From Rickettsiaceae bacterium (GTDB lineage Bacteria > Pseudomonadota > Alphaproteobacteria > Rickettsiales > Rickettsiaceae): 64,000 nucleotides of DNA. This document shows positions 8,095 through 17,022 of the stretch, piece after piece. How positions within the stretch are numbered: position 1 is the first letter of the stretch; the number at the start of each line of letters is the position of its first letter. The stretch lies in the NCBI GenBank assembly GCA_024236375.1, contig JACKKP010000003.1:124001-188000 (forward strand). Reading direction: 5' to 3'. A model generated the notes under the pieces. It had not been told where the DNA came from, did no database searches, and worked only from the letters and a program-made list of their open reading frames with translations. Position numbers and translations under genes: made by a program.

Positions 8095-8527
8095 TATTTA
8101 CCTCATCTTGAATTTCATTTTGTGAATTTTGAACTACTGGCGCAGGAGTAATTTTACCTTTAGCAGTCATATCTCTTTCAACAAATTCAATAACAGCTAC
8201 TGGAGCCATATCACCATATCTAAATCCAGCTTTAAGTATACGAGTATACCCACCTGGTCTTGCTTTATATCTCTCAGATAAAACTGACATCAATTTAGTG
8301 ACAGCTACTTTATCCTTGATTTGTGATATGATTTCTCTTCTAGCCGCAAGAGTATTTTTTCTGGCTTTGGTAACTATTTTTTCAACAATGGGACGTAAAG
8401 CTTTTGCTTTAGGAAGTGTTGTCTTAATTTGCTCATGCATTATCAGTGCAACAACCATATTTGAAAACATAGCTAATCTATGCGATGAGGTTCTGTTTAG
8501 TTTGGTACTTTTTAATTTATGTCTCAT
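8087..8527 (-). CDS. rplQ: Large ribosomal subunit protein bL17
   Basis: L17 is a 50S protein at the exit-tunnel side. The 146-residue product opens MRHKLKSTKLNRTSSHRLAM and contains LRPIVEKIVTKARKNTLAARR and GGYTRILKAGFRYGDMAPVA, all family blocks. It follows rpoA with a 44-base gap, as in the standard alpha operon, and its end overlaps rpsT by 8 bases. Confidence 0.97.
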   Translation of the reverse strand: MRHKLKSTKLNRTSSHRLAMFSNMVVALIMHEQIKTTLPKAKALRPIVEKIVTKARKNTLAARREIISQIKDKVAVTKLMSVLSERYKARPGGYTRILKAGFRYGDMAPVAVIEFVERDMTAKGKITPAPVVQNSQNEIQDEVNNG

Positions 8528-8571
8528 TTTCTATATCTAACAGCGCTTTATATTACAAGTACAATACAAGG

Positions 8572-9597
8572 TTAATAATTATCTTCATATTTTTTGGCCA
8601 AAGCTTCTATATTTTCTGGCGGCCACCCTGGTATTTCCATATTAAATTTTAGATTATGTTTAGATAACAAATCTTTTATTTCGTTTAATGATTTTCTACC
8701 AAAGTTTTGAGTATTTAGCATTTGCGCTTCGGTTCTGGTAACCAAATCACCTATATATACTATATTATCGTTTCTTAAACAGTTGATAGATCTGACTGAT
8801 AATTCTAGATTGTCAACTTTTTTGAGCAAAATAGGATCATATTCCAGTTCTTTTTCTTTTTCTTGTTTAATGTCTTCTTCATCTGGGAAACAAATAAATG
8901 ATTGTAGTTGCTCCTGAAGAATTTTAGAAGCTAATCCTATAGCTATTTCAGGCGTTATAGAACCATTCGTTTCCACAGTCATACTAAGTTTATCATAATC
9001 TGTTACTTGCCCTATACGCGTATCTTCTACTTTATAAGACACTTTTTTTATAGGACTGAATAAAGCATCTATAGCAATAAAACCAACTGGATGATCTTTT
9101 TTATCTTGAGCTGAGGCCGGCAAATATCCTTTACCTGTAGCACAGAAAATTTCCATTTCTAAATCAACATTATCTGAAACAGTACATATAATCTGGTTTG
9201 TATTTAGAATTTCTACGTCAGAGTGTGTTTCTATCATACCAGCAGTTACTACACATGGACCTGTGACATTTAATCTTAAAGTATGATTTCCACCTGTGTG
9301 ACTTTTAATAGCTACTTTTTTAAGATTCAATATAATATCTATCAAATCTTCTTTTATCCCAGATTTAGTTGAAAATTCATGGGCAACTCCAGGAATCTTG
9401 ATACCAATTATTACTGTTCCACGTAATGAAGAAAGTAGTACTCTTCTTAAAGCGTTACCTAGAGTTAAACCAAATCCTCTTTCAAGAGGCTCAATTATTA
9501 TGTTAGCTAGTTTGTCACTTGATTCATTTTTACTATCATAAACTATTTTAGACGGTTTAATGAGCAAATTCCAGTTGTTATTAAGTGATGATGCCAT
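8572..9597 (-). CDS. rpoA: DNA-directed RNA polymerase alpha subunit
   Basis: The alpha subunit dimer nucleates RNA polymerase assembly, and its C-terminal domain contacts upstream promoter DNA and activators. The N-terminal domain blocks EPLERGFGLTLGNALRRVLL and SGIKEDLIDIILNLK are present. The C-terminal helix-hairpin-helix region includes SINCLRNDNIVYIGDL and NFGRKSLNEIKDLL. The frame is open to a TTG at 9621, but the ATG at 9597 has AGAGAAAT a few bases upstream and gives 341 residues, the usual length, so I place the start there. Confidence 0.97.
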   Translation of the reverse strand: MASSLNNNWNLLIKPSKIVYDSKNESSDKLANIIIEPLERGFGLTLGNALRRVLLSSLRGTVIIGIKIPGVAHEFSTKSGIKEDLIDIILNLKKVAIKSHTGGNHTLRLNVTGPCVVTAGMIETHSDVEILNTNQIICTVSDNVDLEMEIFCATGKGYLPASAQDKKDHPVGFIAIDALFSPIKKVSYKVEDTRIGQVTDYDKLSMTVETNGSITPEIAIGLASKILQEQLQSFICFPDEEDIKQEKEKELEYDPILLKKVDNLELSVRSINCLRNDNIVYIGDLVTRTEAQMLNTQNFGRKSLNEIKDLLSKHNLKFNMEIPGWPPENIEALAKKYEDNY

Positions 9598-9629
9598 AGT
9601 AAATATTTCTCTGATTATCAAACTTGATT

Positions 9630-10013
9630 TTAGACTCTTCTACGCTTTGGAGCCCTTACACCATTATGTGCAACTCCAGATACGTCAGTAATTGACGTAA
9701 CTACAAAATTCTGACTGAATACCGCTCTCATTGCAGATTCTCTTTGTGATCCAGCACCTTTTACACGAATAGATACTGTCTTTAAACCATGAATTTTTGC
9801 TTCTTCAGCAGCTTTGTCTACTGTGACTTGCGCGGCATAAGGAGTAGCTTTTTTAGCTCCTTTAAAACCGTGGGATCCTGCAGTAGATATCGATATAACA
9901 TTTCCCTGCACATCAGAAATAGTCACTATTGTATTATTAAAGGTCGCTTTAATATGTACTAGTCCCAAGGTGATATTCTTTTTTTTCTTTTTTACTTTTT
10001 TTACTGCGCTCAT
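9630..10013 (-). CDS. rpsK: Small ribosomal subunit protein uS11
   Basis: S11 forms part of the 30S platform near the E site. The 127-residue product has a lysine-rich N-terminus, then LGLVHIKATFNNTIVTISD, GSHGFKGAKKATPYAAQ, and the C-terminal HNGVRAPKRRRV characteristic of the family. It lies between rpsM and rpoA in the conserved alpha-operon order. Confidence 0.97.
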   Translation of the reverse strand: MSAVKKVKKKKKNITLGLVHIKATFNNTIVTISDVQGNVISISTAGSHGFKGAKKATPYAAQVTVDKAAEEAKIHGLKTVSIRVKGAGSQRESAMRAVFSQNFVVTSITDVSGVAHNGVRAPKRRRV

Positions 10014-10032
10014 TGACTACAATCCTTAAACG

Positions 10033-10401
10033 TTATTTCTTTTTCCCAGCGATGGCAATTGCTTTACCTTTTCTGGTCCTAGCATTAGAATGAGTATTTT
10101 GCCCTCTTACAGGTAACTTTCTGATATGTCTCAGACCCTGATAACTACGTAAGTCTTTTTTAAGCTTAATATTCATGCTGACTTCTTTTCTCAACACACC
10201 TTCAACAATAATGTTTTGATCAATTTCATTTCTCAAAGCAACTAATTCTTCATCTGTTAGATCTTTTACTCTCTTACTTTCAGAAATATTAAGCTTTCCA
10301 CAAATATTGTGAGCTGACGTCGGCCCTATACCATAAATATAAGTTAAAGCAATTACTAGTCTTTTATTAGCTGGGATATTTACACCTGCAATTCTTGCCA
10401 C
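10033..10401 (-). CDS. rpsM: Small ribosomal subunit protein uS13
   Basis: S13 sits in the 30S head and contacts the P-site tRNA and the 50S subunit. The gene begins with GTG (10401) and encodes 122 residues opening MARIAGVNIPANKRLVIAL. It contains SYQGLRHIRKLPVRGQ and ends in TRKGKAIAIAGKKK, as expected. rpmJ (L36), often just before rpsM, was not found here. Confidence 0.97.
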   Translation of the reverse strand: MARIAGVNIPANKRLVIALTYIYGIGPTSAHNICGKLNISESKRVKDLTDEELVALRNEIDQNIIVEGVLRKEVSMNIKLKKDLRSYQGLRHIRKLPVRGQNTHSNARTRKGKAIAIAGKKK

Positions 10402-10457
10402 AAACTTTCTCCAAAATAATATTTAGAAACAAAATAATATAAAAATATAGACTAAAG

Positions 10458-11102
10458 TCAAATCTTTTTTATAATATCATTAACTTGATAAACAATCTCC
10501 TTCATAGATTTTGCTGCATCAATAATAAAAAAATTATTTTTATTTTTTAACAATTCAATTACTGGCATAGTATTAATATAAAATTCTTTTAATCTATGCC
10601 GAATAATCTCTTCTTGGTCATCAACTCTATGGTTAAATTCTTTATGACCACAAACATCACAATGATCTTTTACTTTAGGCATAGAAAAAAACTTGTTATA
10701 TAATTTTCCACAACTACTACAACTAAAACGACCAGTAACTCTTTTAATAGCAATTTTCTCATCTACATCGAAAAAGAAAACAACAAACTTATTGCTAATA
10801 TTTTCTTTAAAATAATTTAGCTGGTCCAAATTTCTTGGATAACCATCTAAAATATAGCCTGCACTATATTCTTTTTTCTGCAAACAAGTTTTTACTAATA
10901 AATTCATTTTATCAGAAGGAATCATTTTACCATCTGAAATATATTTACTCAATTCTCTAGCTTCAACACTATCTTCATTTGTCATCATACGTAAGACATC
11001 GCCAGTAGAGATATGGGGTATAGATAACTTTTCCGATATTAATGCACCTTGTGTCCCCTTACCAGACCCGGGTGCGCCCATCAAAAGTATTATCTGATTC
11101 AT
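10458..11102 (-). CDS. adk: Adenylate kinase with zinc-binding lid
   Basis: Adenylate kinase interconverts ATP plus AMP with two ADP in the cytoplasm. The P-loop GAPGSGKGT is at residues 9-17 and the AMP-binding DGYPRNLDQ block is at about 86-94. The lid domain carries Cys128, Cys131, Cys148 and Cys151, a complete CxxC/CxxC zinc site of the long-lid form. The length of 214 residues is normal. It lies directly after secY, six bases away, the usual place at the spc-alpha boundary. Confidence 0.97.
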   Translation of the reverse strand: MNQIILLMGAPGSGKGTQGALISEKLSIPHISTGDVLRMMTNEDSVEARELSKYISDGKMIPSDKMNLLVKTCLQKKEYSAGYILDGYPRNLDQLNYFKENISNKFVVFFFDVDEKIAIKRVTGRFSCSSCGKLYNKFFSMPKVKDHCDVCGHKEFNHRVDDQEEIIRHRLKEFYINTMPVIELLKNKNNFFIIDAAKSMKEIVYQVNDIIKKI

Positions 11103-11108
11103 AAAATA

Positions 11109-12401
11109 TTATTTCTTCAATTTCATTTTCTTGATTAAATCCTCATATCTAGCACTAAAGAGATAAGTTTGAATCTGAGTAAAACTATCTAAAATAACAT
11201 TTACTACTATTAAGAAACTTGTACCCCCTAATGCAAAAGACACTGACATTTTATTCATCATTAATTCTGGAATAATACATATAAATGACAAATATATTGC
11301 ACCAATAGTGGTAATACGACTCAATAAATAATCAAAATATTCAGCAGTATTTTTTCCTGGTCTACGACCCGGTATATAGGCACCATTTTTTCTCAAATTA
11401 TTGGCAGTATCTTCGGAATTAAAAAGGACTGCAGTGTAAAAAAAACTGAAAAATATAATCAACGTTATATATAAAAATATAAATAATGGTTTGCCATGTG
11501 CTAGATATATAGCTATTGAATTCAATATACCAATATCTTTATTAGCAGCAAAACTAGCAATTGTAGTTGGAAATAATAAAACTGAACTAGCAAAAATCGG
11601 AGGTATCACACCTGCTGTATTTAATTTCAGCGGCATATGAGTAGTATCGCCACCATAAATTTTGTTACCTACTTGCCTTTTTGGATATTGCACCAAAATT
11701 TTTCTTTGTGCGCGCTCGAAAAATATAATAACAAATATTATCAAACCCACTCCACAGGCAATTAATAAAGTTAATATAGGTGACATTATACCTTTTCTTG
11801 CTAATTCAAACATGTTTATTACGGCGCTTGGTAAACCAGAGATAATACCTATAAAAATTATCAAAGAAGTACCATTACCAATCCCATCAGAGGAAATACG
11901 CTCACCTAACCACATTAAAAACATTGTTCCAACTACAAGTGTCACTATAGTAGAAATTTTAAATATCAAAGGATCAATTACTACAATTGCACCATCAACA
12001 GTGACGGTAGATTCCAAACCAATACTTATGCCATAAGCCTGGAACATCGCAAAGAATACTGTAAGATATCTAGATAATTGGTTGATTTTTCTTTTGCCTA
12101 CTTCACCTTCTTTCTTTAAATTCTCTAGAGGTTTATAAGCAATAGTCATTAACTGAATAATAATAGATGCTGTAATATATGGCATAATTGCAAGGGCAAA
12201 AACAGACATTCTTTCTAATGAACCACCAGAAAGCATGTTAAACATGCCCAAAATACCACCTTGATTCTGTTTAGCAAAATTTGATAGAGCGGCTGAATCG
12301 ATACCAGGAATTGGGATAAAGGACCCTACTCTACATATTACTAAAATAAATAAGGTAAAGAGGATCTTTTTAGTCAAATCACTTTGGTGTTTAGAATACA
12401 T
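11109..12401 (-). CDS. secY: Protein translocase subunit SecY
   Basis: SecY is the pore of the Sec translocon in the inner membrane and, with SecE and SecG, exports unfolded proteins and inserts membrane proteins. The 430-residue product shows about ten hydrophobic segments. The plug region (FIPIPGIDSAALSNF), MPYITASIIIQLM and GIGNGTSLIIF are recognisable, as is the cytoplasmic loop AQRKILVQYPKRQVG used by SecA and ribosomes. The start overlaps the rplO stop by one base. Confidence 0.98.
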   Translation of the reverse strand: MYSKHQSDLTKKILFTLFILVICRVGSFIPIPGIDSAALSNFAKQNQGGILGMFNMLSGGSLERMSVFALAIMPYITASIIIQLMTIAYKPLENLKKEGEVGKRKINQLSRYLTVFFAMFQAYGISIGLESTVTVDGAIVVIDPLIFKISTIVTLVVGTMFLMWLGERISSDGIGNGTSLIIFIGIISGLPSAVINMFELARKGIMSPILTLLIACGVGLIIFVIIFFERAQRKILVQYPKRQVGNKIYGGDTTHMPLKLNTAGVIPPIFASSVLLFPTTIASFAANKDIGILNSIAIYLAHGKPLFIFLYITLIIFFSFFYTAVLFNSEDTANNLRKNGAYIPGRRPGKNTAEYFDYLLSRITTIGAIYLSFICIIPELMMNKMSVSFALGGTSFLIVVNVILDSFTQIQTYLFSARYEDLIKKMKLKK

Positions 12402-12850
12402 TATAGAACTTGTCCTTTTGCTTCATTAACCATATTTAAAGCTAAACTAGAATAAGCGTCTAGTTTAATTGTTAAAGGGTGAGTTAAATTATTATTACCA
12501 GCTAATAGTTTTACTAAGCGATTTGTACTTTTTATAAAACCAATCTCAAGTAACAAATTTTTGTCTATCTGCTGCTCTTTATTAATAATACCATACTCAA
12601 TTAATTCGGATAAATAATCTAAACTCACAACTGTATAATGAATATTTTTTCTAGAAGCAAAACCTCTTTTTGGCAAACGCTTAATAATTGGCATTTGACC
12701 GCCTTCAGTTTTAATAGCAACACCAGAGCGCGATTTTTGACCTTTCTCACCTCTGCCACAGGTTTTACCTTTACCACTGCCTATCCCCCTACCAACTCTT
12801 TTTCTTTTTTTAATAGAGCCAGGGAGGTTAAATAATTCGTTCAATTTCAT
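12401..12850 (-). CDS. rplO: Large ribosomal subunit protein uL15
   Basis: L15 is a late-assembling 50S protein. The 149-residue product opens MKLNELFNLPGSIKKRKRVG, followed by the glycine-rich GSGKGKTCGRGEKGQKSRSG region and FEGGQMP-like EGGQMPIIKRLPKRGF. Its stop overlaps the secY start by one base, indicating translational coupling. Confidence 0.97.
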   Translation of the reverse strand: MKLNELFNLPGSIKKRKRVGRGIGSGKGKTCGRGEKGQKSRSGVAIKTEGGQMPIIKRLPKRGFASRKNIHYTVVSLDYLSELIEYGIINKEQQIDKNLLLEIGFIKSTNRLVKLLAGNNNLTHPLTIKLDAYSSLALNMVNEAKGQVL

Positions 12851-12872
12851 AATAATCTCTGTTCTTGTATCG

Positions 12873-13079
12873 TTATATCTTTTCTACTTGAACTAAATGC
12901 TTTACCTTAACGATCATTCCTTGAATCGAAACTGTATCATTTAAAGTTTTTTCTTTACCTATAGAACCTAATCCTAAACCAGCCAGTATCTTCTTTTGAT
13001 TAGGTTTTATACCTATAGAGCTCGCAATTTGCTTTACCTTAATCTGACAAGACTGATTATTTTGTACTTTTTTATTCAT
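12873..13079 (-). CDS. rpmD: Large ribosomal subunit protein uL30
   Basis: L30 is a small 50S protein. The 68-residue product is slightly longer than the usual 60 or so because of a polar N-terminal extension. The core IKVKQIASSIGIKPNQKKIL and a C-terminal GMIVKVKHLVQVE match the family. It lies between rpsE and rplO as in the standard spc order. Confidence 0.93.
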   Translation of the reverse strand: MNKKVQNNQSCQIKVKQIASSIGIKPNQKKILAGLGLGSIGKEKTLNDTVSIQGMIVKVKHLVQVEKI

Positions 13080-13088
13080 AATAAACGC

Positions 13089-13604
13089 TTATTTAGATTC
13101 TGAATTTGAGTTGACTGAGAGCTCTGTAACATTTTTTCCTCTTCTATGGGCAATGTTTTTTGGAGAACTCAATCGTTGTAAAGCATCAAAAGTTGCAGCT
13201 ATCATAGTATTCGAATTAGAAGACCCAAGTGATTTTGCTACTATATCTTCGATACCTAACCTACCAAAGATTGATCTAAGGGGACCACCAGCTATAACCC
13301 CAGTACCGGGTGCTGCTCTTCGTAAAAGTACCTTTGCAGCTCCTTGTTTGCCAACTACATCATGATGTATAGTTCTACCTTGATATAAAGGAACTGTTAT
13401 CATATTATTTCTTGCATCTTTAGTTGCTTTGGTTCTTGCCTCAGTGACTTCTTTTGCTTTACCACTACCATATCCTACACGACCATTTTCGTCACCAACT
13501 ATTACAGTTGCAGAAAAAGAAAATGTTCTTCCACCTTTGTTAACTTTAGTGACTCGGTTAACATGCACTAAATCTTCGGATATATTATTTGTATTTTCAG
13601 ACAT
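13089..13604 (-). CDS. rpsE: Small ribosomal subunit protein uS5
   Basis: S5 contributes to decoding accuracy and the mRNA entry tunnel. The 171-residue product contains VNRVTKVNKGGRTFSFSA, the GYGSGKAKEVTEA block and LRRAAPGTGVIAGGPLR. These are the double-stranded-RNA-binding-like N-domain and the C-domain of the family. It sits between rplR and rpmD. Confidence 0.97.
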   Translation of the reverse strand: MSENTNNISEDLVHVNRVTKVNKGGRTFSFSATVIVGDENGRVGYGSGKAKEVTEARTKATKDARNNMITVPLYQGRTIHHDVVGKQGAAKVLLRRAAPGTGVIAGGPLRSIFGRLGIEDIVAKSLGSSNSNTMIAATFDALQRLSSPKNIAHRRGKNVTELSVNSNSESK

Positions 13605-13619
13605 TTATCTATCGCTCAA

Positions 13620-13973
13620 TTAAAATTGTATCTTTTTTCTTGCTTCATCTGCTAATGCCTTGATGACACCATGATACTTATAACCACCTTTGTCAAAGGC
13701 TACAAGCTTTATTGATTGTTCCTCAGCACGGTCAGCTAAGAGTTTACCAACTTTAATAGCAGATTCAATATTACAATTAGATTTTGACAAAGCTCTTATA
13801 GACTTATCTAATGTAGAGGCTGAAACTAAAGTTATAGAATTTACATCATCAATAATTTGTGCATATATATGCTGTCCAGATCTAAAAACAGAAAGTCTAT
13901 GACGATCTGATACTTTCCTTAATTTAGCTCTTATACGTTCTTTTCTTCTATCAAAATTATTTTTTGTGACCAT
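13620..13973 (-). CDS. rplR: Large ribosomal subunit protein uL18
   Basis: L18 binds 5S rRNA in the central protuberance together with L5. The 117-residue product contains the N-terminal basic RRKERIRAKLRKVSDRHRLS, SVFRSGQHIYAQIIDD and the C-terminal DKGGYKYHGVIKALADEAR blocks. Position between rplF and rpsE is the conserved one. Confidence 0.97.
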   Translation of the reverse strand: MVTKNNFDRRKERIRAKLRKVSDRHRLSVFRSGQHIYAQIIDDVNSITLVSASTLDKSIRALSKSNCNIESAIKVGKLLADRAEEQSIKLVAFDKGGYKYHGVIKALADEARKKIQF

Positions 13974-13988
13974 ATCATTTACCTTAGA

Positions 13989-14516
13989 TTAGCTTTTTTT
14001 GCCTTCTTTTCTTTGTATATATTCATCTTTACGCTTAATTCCTTTACCTTTATAAGGCTCTGGTGGTCTCTGATTTTTTATTATAGCAATAAATTGTCCT
14101 AGTTTCTCTTTATTATGAGACTCCAATTTTACAATATTTTGTTTAGGAGTATCTACTTTAATATCTTGTGGTATTTCTATCTTTGTATTGTGACTTTTCC
14201 CTAATGTTAGATTAAGGAATTTACCTTGTATAGTTGCTCTATAACCTACACCATTTATTTCTAACTCTTCTTGAAAACCTTCAGAAACGCCTTTAATCAT
14301 CGAGTTTATAATACTTCTTGCAGTACCCCACATTGGTCTACCATTATCATTTAATGACTTCACTAGTACAAAACTTTCAACTTTTTCAATTTCTATAGCA
14401 CCGCGAAAGCTTTTTGATAAGATGCCTTTAGGACCTTTTACAGTCACATCTAAATTAGAAACACTTACTTCTACCCCTTGAGGTATGGCTACTGGTACTT
14501 TTCCTACTCTTGACAT
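13989..14516 (-). CDS. rplF: Large ribosomal subunit protein uL6
   Basis: L6 is a two-domain 50S protein near the factor-binding site. The 175-residue product opens MSRVGKVPVAIPQGVEV and ends with the conserved RPPEPYKGKGIKRKDEYIQR block before a short lysine tail. Length and order are normal. Confidence 0.97.
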   Translation of the reverse strand: MSRVGKVPVAIPQGVEVSVSNLDVTVKGPKGILSKSFRGAIEIEKVESFVLVKSLNDNGRPMWGTARSIINSMIKGVSEGFQEELEINGVGYRATIQGKFLNLTLGKSHNTKIEIPQDIKVDTPKQNIVKLESHNKEKLGQFIAIIKNQRPPEPYKGKGIKRKDEYIQRKEGKKS

Positions 14517-14525
14517 CTTGATTCT

Positions 14526-14918
14526 CTAAAATACTTTACAAATTATTTCGCCACCTACTTTCATTTTTTTAGCTTGTCTATCAGACATCACTCCTTGAGA
14601 AGTAGATAAAATATGAATACCCATATTATTATAATAACCTGGTAAATCATTAATAGACGAATAAGCTCTTTTACCAGGTTTTGAAACTCTATGAATTTCT
14701 GTAATAGCACCATTACCTCGTTGAGAATATTTTAAAGAAACATTAATAGTTCTTTTTTCTTCTATTCTTTCATAATTAGCTATATATCCTTCTTCTTTTA
14801 ACACATCTAGGATATTGCATTTTAAATTTGACAAAGGTACCAAAACATTTAACAGCTTGCTTTTTTGACCATTTCTGATTCTAGTAAGCATATCTGCAAT
14901 ATTATCTGACATCGACAT
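14526..14918 (-). CDS. rpsH: Small ribosomal subunit protein uS8
   Basis: S8 binds the central domain of 16S rRNA and in many bacteria represses translation of the spc operon. The 130-residue product contains DNIADMLTRIRNGQ near the N-terminus, KEEGYIANYE, and the C-terminal STSQGVMSDRQAKKMKVGGE block. Two ATG codons, two residues apart, can serve as the start. Confidence 0.97.
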   Translation of the reverse strand: MSMSDNIADMLTRIRNGQKSKLLNVLVPLSNLKCNILDVLKEEGYIANYERIEEKRTINVSLKYSQRGNGAITEIHRVSKPGKRAYSSINDLPGYYNNMGIHILSTSQGVMSDRQAKKMKVGGEIICKVF

Positions 14919-14937
14919 ACATAATCTCTTATTTTTA

Positions 14938-15243
14938 TTACCAACTTGCTTTAATTACTCCAGGCAATTGCCCTACAGCAGCTAGGTCTCGCAACATGTT
15001 ACGAGAAAGGCCCATTTTACGACAATAACCTCTTGGTCTGCCAGTTAAAATACATCTATTTCTTACTCTAGTCTTTGCACCATTACGTGGCAAAGATGCC
15101 AATATCGTCACTAGTCTAAATCTGTCTTCTAAACTTGTATTTTTATTGTGAATTTGCTCTTTAAGTTTAGCTCTTTTTATAGCCATCGACTTAACAAGCT
15201 TAATTCTTTTGTTATTTCTTTCAATTGATCCTATTTTAGCCAT
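14938..15243 (-). CDS. rpsN: Small ribosomal subunit protein uS14
   Basis: S14 is a 30S head protein. The 101-residue product is the long, zinc-free form, with NRCILTGRPRGYCRKMGLSR near the C-terminus and ending in GVIKASW. The CxxC pairs of the short form are absent. Gene order rplE-rpsN-rpsH is conserved. Confidence 0.97.
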   Translation of the reverse strand: MAKIGSIERNNKRIKLVKSMAIKRAKLKEQIHNKNTSLEDRFRLVTILASLPRNGAKTRVRNRCILTGRPRGYCRKMGLSRNMLRDLAAVGQLPGVIKASW

Positions 15244-15265
15244 ATAATGTACTTATTAAAAAATT

Positions 15266-15808
15266 TTAGTTGTAAAATGGTATCCCAAAACTTGTTAATA
15301 AAAGTTTTGCTTCGTTATCACTTTTAGCAGTAGTTACTATAGTAATATCCATGCCTCTTACCTTATCAACTTTATCATAATTAATTTCAGGGAATACTAT
15401 CTGCTCTTTGATACCAAAAGTAATATTACCTCTGCCATCAAAACTTTTTACAGAAAACCCTCTAAAATCTCTAACACGTGGTAAAGCAGTGACTACTAAT
15501 CTTTCCAAAAATTCATACATTCTATCTTTTCGTAAAGTGACTTTACAACCTAATTTCATCCCTTCACGCAATTTAAAAGTTGCAATAGATTTCTTAGCAT
15601 AAGTAGAATATGGTTTTTGACCAGATATTGCAGTTAATTCATCTATAGCTGCATTAATAGCTTTTGAATTAGTTACTACCTCACTCACACACATATTAAT
15701 CACTACTTTCGAAATTTGTGGTATTTGATGATGATTCTTATAATTAAAACTTTCTTGTAGTGTTTTTACTATAGTATTTTTGTAAGTTTCTTTAAATCTC
15801 TGTAACAT
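15266..15808 (-). CDS. rplE: Large ribosomal subunit protein uL5
   Basis: L5 binds 5S rRNA and forms part of the central protuberance that contacts the 30S head. The 180-residue product contains QIPQISKVVINMCVSE, the SIATFKLREGMKLGCKVTLR block and GRGNITFGIKEQIVFPEINY, followed by KVRGMDITIVTTAKSDNEA. It begins right after the rplX stop with no gap. Confidence 0.97.
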   Translation of the reverse strand: MLQRFKETYKNTIVKTLQESFNYKNHHQIPQISKVVINMCVSEVVTNSKAINAAIDELTAISGQKPYSTYAKKSIATFKLREGMKLGCKVTLRKDRMYEFLERLVVTALPRVRDFRGFSVKSFDGRGNITFGIKEQIVFPEINYDKVDKVRGMDITIVTTAKSDNEAKLLLTSFGIPFYN

Positions 15809-16138
15809 CTACTTACCTTCCTTAGAAATAATTTCATTTGATTTTTTAGAAAATCTCACTTTACTACCATCTTCAAGAATTCTGTAACCAATTTTCGTAG
15901 CTTCACCAGACTTGGGATCGATATGACTAACATTCGATATATGAATTGGTAATTCTTTCTTTTTAATTCCTGCTTCAGCAAATTGTGTAGCTTTAGTATG
16001 CTTTGACACTACATTAATACCAGATACAATAACTCTATTCTCTTTTTTGAGTACTTGTAATACTGTACCAACTTTTCCTTTATCTTTTCCAGTGATTGCT
16101 TTTACTTTATCACCTTTTGTAATTTTAAATTTCACCAT
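15809..16138 (-). CDS. rplX: Large ribosomal subunit protein uL24
   Basis: L24 is an early 50S assembly initiator. The 109-residue product has the KOW-type N-terminus ITKGDKVKAITGKDKGKVG, then VIVSGINVVSKHTKA, with a C-terminal extension typical of bacterial L24. It abuts rplE and is 2 bases from rplN. Confidence 0.97.
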   Translation of the reverse strand: MVKFKITKGDKVKAITGKDKGKVGTVLQVLKKENRVIVSGINVVSKHTKATQFAEAGIKKKELPIHISNVSHIDPKSGEATKIGYRILEDGSKVRFSKKSNEIISKEGK

Positions 16139-16140
16139 CT

Positions 16141-16509
16141 TTACATCACCTCTTCGGCTAAAGATATTATTTTCATAAATCCTTTGGTTCTTAATTCTCT
16201 TGGTACTGGACCAAAAACCCTAGTACCTATTGGTTCATCTTTTTTGTCAAGCAATACCACAGAGTTAGTATCAAATTTTATAGTACTCCCATCAGGGCGC
16301 TTCACACCTTTTTTAGTTCTAACAATCAAACCTTTATGCACTTCTCCTTTTTTGATTTTACCATTAGGAGTAGCAGACTTGATAGACACTACAATAACAT
16401 CACCACATCCTGAAATCATCCTGCCGGCACCTCCCAGCACTTTTATACACATTACTTTTTTTGCACCCGAGTTGTCAGCGACATCAAGGATAGTTTGCAT
16501 TTGTATCAT
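16141..16509 (-). CDS. rplN: Large ribosomal subunit protein uL14
   Basis: L14 lies at the subunit interface. The 122-residue product opens MIQMQTILDVADNSGAKKVM and contains KKGVKRPDGSTIKFDTNSVV and the C-terminal GTRVFGPVPRELR block. A second Met at residue 4 exists, but the first matches the family. A 68-base gap separates it from rpsQ, larger than most gaps in the operon. Confidence 0.98.
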   Translation of the reverse strand: MIQMQTILDVADNSGAKKVMCIKVLGGAGRMISGCGDVIVVSIKSATPNGKIKKGEVHKGLIVRTKKGVKRPDGSTIKFDTNSVVLLDKKDEPIGTRVFGPVPRELRTKGFMKIISLAEEVM

Positions 16510-16577
16510 AGCTTAAATTTCCAATATTTAATTTTACAGTAAAAATATACAACTTACTAATAAAGTCAATAATTACT

Positions 16578-16805
16578 TTAGCTCAGCACTATCCAAGATT
16601 TAGTTTTAGATATTGGCCTAGTTTCTTGAATTTTTACTATATCACCGACTTTATATTGATTATTTTCGTCGTGAGCACTATATTTTTTTGATTTCTTAAC
16701 AATTTTTTTATATAAAGGATGCATATAAGTTCTTTGCACTAATACTGATATAGTTTTATCATTAGCATCACTTTTTACTACACCTTGTAAAATCCTCTTT
16801 GGCAT
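16578..16805 (-). CDS. rpsQ: Small ribosomal subunit protein uS17
   Basis: S17 is an OB-fold 30S protein. The 75-residue product opens MPKRILQGVVKSDANDKTI, contains YMHPLYKKIVKKSKKYSAHD, and ends IVKIQETRPISKTKSWIVL. It starts one base after the rpmC stop. Confidence 0.96.
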   Translation of the reverse strand: MPKRILQGVVKSDANDKTISVLVQRTYMHPLYKKIVKKSKKYSAHDENNQYKVGDIVKIQETRPISKTKSWIVLS

Positions 16806-16806
16806 T

Positions 16807-17022
16807 TTAATTTCCTCTATTAGATTTTCTTGCTGATATTTCAGTATTCACTCTAGCTATATTTTTTCTAACTTCCGAAAATCTACTGGTATTCTTTAAA
16901 TCACCTAGAGTTTTTTGAAATCTTAAATTAAATAGCTCTTTTTTTAAAGCTAATACTCTATCTTGTAATTGCTTGATATCAAAATCGGATAATAATTCCG
17001 CTTGTTTGTTAACTTTACTCAT
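16807..17022 (-). CDS. rpmC: Large ribosomal subunit protein uL29
   Basis: L29 is a small helical protein at the tunnel exit, next to the trigger-factor and SRP docking site. The 71-residue product contains DRVLALKKELFNLRFQKTLG, the usual L29 core, and ends in a basic tail. Its start overlaps the rplP stop by 8 bases. Confidence 0.96.
   Translation of the reverse strand: MSKVNKQAELLSDFDIKQLQDRVLALKKELFNLRFQKTLGDLKNTSRFSEVRKNIARVNTEISARKSNRGN

Noticed and set aside
9598..9621. N-terminal extension of RpoA from a TTG at 9621
   Set aside because: The ATG at 9597 gives the normal length and has a plausible ribosome binding site. The same reasoning rejects the TTG extensions of rpsJ, tuf, dnaN, murC and the M15 peptidase.
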